From positions 1-27,215 of the IMG/VR virus record IMGVR_UViG_3300033997_000327: DNA of 27,215 nt; one strand, written 5' to 3'. This document shows, in pieces, positions 26,185-27,215 of this stretch. How positions within the stretch are numbered: position 1 is the stretch's first letter; each line of letters opens with the position of its first letter. The notes beneath the pieces were generated by a model. It ran no database searches and was not told where the DNA came from. It was given only the letters and a program-made list of their open reading frames with translations. A program made the position numbers and the translations under genes. The DNA is from a virus.

Positions 26185-27215
26185 ATGGACGATCAGCTTT
26201 CCGGCCACACCCCCATGATGCAGCAATACCTCCGCCTGAAAGCGGAGGCCGGCCCATTGCTGCTGTTCTACCGCATGGGCGACTTCTATGAAATGTTCTA
26301 TGAAGACGCGGAACGCGGCGCGCGGCTGCTCAACCTGACGCTGACCAAGCGCGGCTCGTCCAACGGCACGCCCATTCCCATGGCCGGGCTGCCGGTGCAC
26401 GCGATGGAGCAGTACCTGGCGCGGCTGGTGGCGATGGGCGAGTCCGTCGCCATCTGCGAGCAGATCGGCGATCCCGCGGCCTCCAAGGGCCCGGTCGAGC
26501 GCCGCATCGTGCGCATCGTCACCCCCGGCACGCTGACCGACGACGCGCTGCTGCCGGCCAAGGCCGACCGCGCGCTGGCCGCGGTGTTCGTCACCGGCAA
26601 TGCGCGCGCGCCGCGCGCCGGTCTCGCATGGCTGAACCTGGCCAGCGGCGACTTCCGCGTCACCGAATGCGCGCCGGCGCAGCTCGAATCCGAACTGCAC
26701 CGCATCGCCCCGGCCGAAATCGTCTGCGCCGACAGCGCCGAATTCGACTTTCCGTTCGAAGGCGCCCGTTCGCGCGTGCCGGACTGGCACTTCGAAAGCG
26801 ACGGCGCCCGCGCGCACCTGCTCGCGCATTTCAAGACCGACACGCTGGCCGGCTTCGATATCGAAGACATGCCGGCCGGCATCTGCGCCGCCGGCGCGCT
26901 GCTGCGCTACGCCGCCCGCACCCAGTCGCAGGCGCTGGCGCACGTGCAGAGCCTGTCGGCCGAGCGGCCCGGCCAGTTCGTGCTGCTCGATCCGGTCACG
27001 CGCCGCAACCTGGAGCTGACGCAGACGCTGTCGGGCGAGGATTCTCCCACGCTGTTCTCGCTGCTGGACGGCTGCCGCACGCCGATGGGCAGCCGCCTGC
27101 TGCGCCGCTGGCTGCACCATCCGCTGCGCGACAACGCCCCGGCCCAGGCCCGCCAGCAGGCCATCTCGACGCTGCTGGCCGGCCGCATGGACGTCGAACA
27201 GACCTTCGGCTCGGC
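26185..27215 (+). CDS. mutS: DNA mismatch repair protein MutS, N-terminal part
   Basis: The first 343 codons of MutS run off the right edge. The N-terminal domain has [16 protein letters not shown] and the mismatch-reading loop [16 protein letters not shown] with the Phe-Tyr-Glu motif. Later segments include [45 protein letters not shown] and [10 protein letters not shown] with [15 protein letters not shown]. MutS binds base mismatches and starts repair with MutL. An in-frame ATG at 26143 is an alternative start that would place the prophage junction very close to, or inside, the coding sequence. The ATPase domain lies beyond the window. Confidence 0.95.
   Translation, partial: MDDQLSGHTPMMQQYLRLKAEAGPLLLFYRMGDFYEMFYEDAERGARLLNLTLTKRGSSNGTPIPMAGLPVHAMEQYLARLVAMGESVAICEQIGDPAASKGPVERRIVRIVTPGTLTDDALLPAKADRALAAVFVTGNARAPRAGLAWLNLASGDFRVTECAPAQLESELHRIAPAEIVCADSAEFDFPFEGARSRVPDWHFESDGARAHLLAHFKTDTLAGFDIEDMPAGICAAGALLRYAARTQSQALAHVQSLSAERPGQFVLLDPVTRRNLELTQTLSGEDSPTLFSLLDGCRTPMGSRLLRRWLHHPLRDNAPAQARQQAISTLLAGRMDVEQTFGS

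Noticed and set aside
26173-27120. Minus-strand 315-residue frame opposite mutS
   Set aside because: Arg/Gln/Ala-rich antisense shadow of the conserved MutS coding sequence.
1-27215. CRISPR array, insertion sequence, rRNA or tRNA gene, diversity-generating retroelement
   Set aside because: Looked for repeat-spacer arrays, transposases, cloverleafs and a reverse transcriptase with template repeats; none is visible in this window.

Overview
The window is most of a temperate, lambda-like siphovirus prophage integrated just upstream of mutS in a GC-rich betaproteobacterium. MutS and the phage protein types point to Burkholderiales, probably Alcaligenaceae such as Bordetella or Achromobacter; this host call is inference. 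The left edge cuts the tape-measure gene and the right edge cuts mutS. The left end of the prophage, including distal tail and lysis genes, lies outside the window.

Minus strand, about 15.8 kb down to 1, is the lytic programme. A Cro/YdaS-like regulator (15523-15780) is followed by a 57-aa protein, a CII-like activator, two small unknown proteins, a YbcO-type nuclease, an O-like replication initiator carrying an internal repeat array that looks like the origin, a P-like helicase loader, a PD-(D/E)XK nuclease and a Q-like late regulator. A bidirectional terminator and three plus-strand accessory genes (about 10.0-11.0 kb) separate this block from the late genes. The late genes run HNH endonuclease, terminase small and large subunits, portal, ClpP-type protease, HK97-fold capsid, head-tail joining proteins, tail terminator, tail tube, tail assembly chaperones joined by a programmed -1 frameshift, and tape measure.

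Plus strand from 15.86 kb carries the lysogeny side: a CI-like S24 repressor, and directly behind it a secreted 300-aa cargo protein, ending at a terminator. Next comes a second operator pair with a P_L-like promoter and a perfect boxA, driving a rightward operon of small proteins, a ParB-like protein, a DUF550/MazZ-like nucleotide hydrolase and an AlpA-type excisionase. Three minus-strand genes interrupt this operon: rpiB, a two-helix membrane protein and a zinc-ribbon protein. The first two have their own promoter-like sequences. A convergent tyrosine integrase closes the prophage next to mutS.

The most interesting signals are: the three-site and two-site operators sharing a 15-bp consensus; the boxA leader without a recognisable N; the iteron/AT-rich array inside the O-like gene; the G-GGA-AAC frameshift site; 13-bp tandem repeats at the terminase start; rpiB flanked by a diverged, stem-conserving direct repeat; a 101-nt highly structured element between tiny membrane ORFs; an in-frame amber codon in a conserved small gene; and an inverted repeat over the integrase promoter.
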